A stretch of 64,000 nt of DNA from Planctomycetota bacterium (GTDB lineage Bacteria; Planctomycetota; PUPC01; JACPCR01). Below, piece after piece: positions 62,995 to 64,000 of the stretch. The notes beneath the pieces were generated by a model. The model ran no database searches and was not told where the DNA came from. It saw only the letters and a program-made list of their open reading frames with translations. The position numbers were made by a program, and so were the translations under genes. The stretch covers positions 1 through 64,000 of the forward strand of contig JAQBXN010000026.1 of the NCBI GenBank assembly GCA_027625095.1, in the 5' to 3' direction. Numbering within the stretch: the stretch's first letter is position 1; every line of letters starts with the position of its first letter.

Positions 62995-64000
62995 ATGGCC
63001 AATCAATCTCACGAGATCTTCAGCAGAATTATCATCCATAACAAGCTTTTGTCACAGGCGGAACTCCAGGCTTACCTCAAGGCAAATCCTGACCCTATCA
63101 ATGCGGCTGAAGCGATGGTCCAGACCGGGAAGATCAGTGGTCAGATGAGGGACAACCTGATGGGCATGTACAAGAAGCAAATGGCGCAGGTAGCCGCGAA
63201 GCAGCAGGCCCCGGCGGCAGCTCCCGCCCAGGCGAGCGTTCCGGCAGCGCCAAAATCAGCGCCGGCTGTGGAGGTCAAAGGAGCGGGGAAAGAATTTATT
63301 CACCGATTGTTCAAGGTGGCCCGCGACTCGGGGGCATCTGACCTTCATATTAAATCCGGAGCCATGCCAGTAGTACGCATTAACAGCGTTCTGCGTGATC
63401 TGAAAATGAATCCCATTGATCCGGAGGTATGCAAGCAATCGCTCTTGTCATTGCTGACTACTGAACAGAGAGAACTCTTTCTGGAGAAGGAGGACATCGA
63501 TTTCGCCTACGATGGCGGACCGGAGCTTGGCCGATTTCGCACAAACTATCTCATGCAGCAGCGGGGAATGGATGGCATTTTCAGGCTCATTCCCAATACG
63601 GTCAGCTCATTCGAGGAACTGGGGCTGCCCGATCAAGTGAAAAAATTTACCGATTACGCCCAGGGCATCGTTCTGGTCACCGGCCCCAAGAACAGCGGCA
63701 AAACCACCACCCTGGCTGCCATGGTCGACAAGCTGAATACAGAACGCAGGGAACATATCATCACCGTTGAAGATCCAATAGAGTTCGTTCAACCAAGCAA
63801 GGGCTGCCTTATCAGCCAGCGCGAGGTTGGAGCACACACACGGTCATTTTCAAATGCCCTGCGTGCCGCCCTGCGAGAGGCGCCCGACGTGATCGTTGTC
63901 GGGGAAATGCGCGACCTTGAAACCACCTCTCTAGCCATTACAGCGGCGGAGACAGGTCACCTCGTCTTAGTATCAATGCACACCCCGAATGCGGTTCGGA
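62995..64000 (+). CDS. PilT-like secretion/retraction ATPase, cut at the window end
   Basis: The first 335 residues of a GspE/PilT-superfamily ATPase. A helical N-terminal segment (residues 1-65, HEIFSRIIIHNKLLSQAELQAYL) is joined by an Ala/Pro-rich linker (about 65-90) to a PilT-like core: RDSGASDLHIKSG, then DFAYDGGPELGRFRTNYLMQQRG. Walker A is GPKNSGKTT at 230-238, where most PilT proteins read GPTGSGKST. The Asp box has EDPIEFVQ and Walker B is DVIVVGEMRD; the sequence ends at HTPNAVR. PilT members drive type IV pilus retraction. The extra N-terminal domain and linker are not part of ordinary PilT and resemble regulators of the type IVa system; the family may be a relative rather than PilT itself. 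Confidence 0.85.
   Translation, partial: MANQSHEIFSRIIIHNKLLSQAELQAYLKANPDPINAAEAMVQTGKISGQMRDNLMGMYKKQMAQVAAKQQAPAAAPAQASVPAAPKSAPAVEVKGAGKEFIHRLFKVARDSGASDLHIKSGAMPVVRINSVLRDLKMNPIDPEVCKQSLLSLLTTEQRELFLEKEDIDFAYDGGPELGRFRTNYLMQQRGMDGIFRLIPNTVSSFEELGLPDQVKKFTDYAQGIVLVTGPKNSGKTTTLAAMVDKLNTERREHIITVEDPIEFVQPSKGCLISQREVGAHTRSFSNALRAALREAPDVIVVGEMRDLETTSLAITAAETGHLVLVSMHTPNAVR

Noticed and set aside
1-64000. CRISPR arrays, tRNA or rRNA genes, insertion sequences, prophage
   Set aside because: No regular spaced repeats, no tRNA T-arm with a matching acceptor stem, no rRNA-like stretch, and no transposase, integrase or phage structural gene was seen by eye; a covariance-model scan could still reveal a tRNA.

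Overview
The window looks like part of a chromosome from the PVC superphylum (Verrucomicrobiota/Planctomycetota/Lentisphaerota). The evidence is three DUF1501 proteins with Tat-like leaders, two giant DUF1549/DUF1553 proteins with CxxCH haem motifs, a large multidomain haem/LamG/propeller protein, an LL-DAP-type aminotransferase, and many large secreted proteins. Several intergenic palindromes resemble, from memory only, repeats seen in Verrucomicrobiota, so I lean to that phylum without being able to test it. I found no phage, insertion sequence, CRISPR, rRNA or tRNA gene.

Layout. 0-8 kb: a cut gene end, a 1298-residue di-haem surface protein (-), then DUF4126, a PhyH-type dioxygenase and an M60 metallopeptidase (+). 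8-17 kb: moeA coupled to a Ser/Thr kinase (-), a sensor kinase/response regulator pair (+), an LL-DAP-type aminotransferase (-), an FAA hydrolase with a DUF971 protein (+), and a probable 44-residue protein (-). 17-19 kb: a decayed patch with a frameshifted tandem universal stress protein and a 5'-truncated, frameshifted permease. 19-27 kb: a small secreted protein, a flavoprotein, a DUF1549/DUF1553 + DUF1501 pair and a Uma2-family protein, all minus strand.

27-48 kb is mostly minus strand and is a probable glycan-processing region. It holds a 1283-residue secreted protein, a polysaccharide deacetylase, a GH10-like hydrolase, a second DUF1549/DUF1553 + DUF1501 pair, a sialate O-acetylesterase-type protein (+), an O-methyltransferase, a TIM-barrel-like lipoprotein, a PcRGLX/YetA-like (PL26-type) protein and a hexapeptide acyltransferase. 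No SusC/SusD genes or sulfatases are present. If this is one pathway it is an unusual set and the best candidate here for something undescribed.

48-57 kb is housekeeping: a squalene-cyclase-like repeat protein, rbfA, DUF503, thiI and an archaeal-type proS (-), then divergent gatC-gatA-gatB (+) for the indirect route to Gln-/Asn-tRNA. 57-64 kb: a 1417-residue secreted beta-rich protein (+), a third, unpaired DUF1501 protein (-), and the start of a PilT-like ATPase (+) behind a good sigma-70-like promoter.

Intergenic gaps carry a varied set of imperfect palindromes and short tandem repeats, one strong intrinsic terminator (45.36 kb) and one perfect operator-like dyad (45.58 kb). Function calls rest on reading the proteins by eye; no database search was run.
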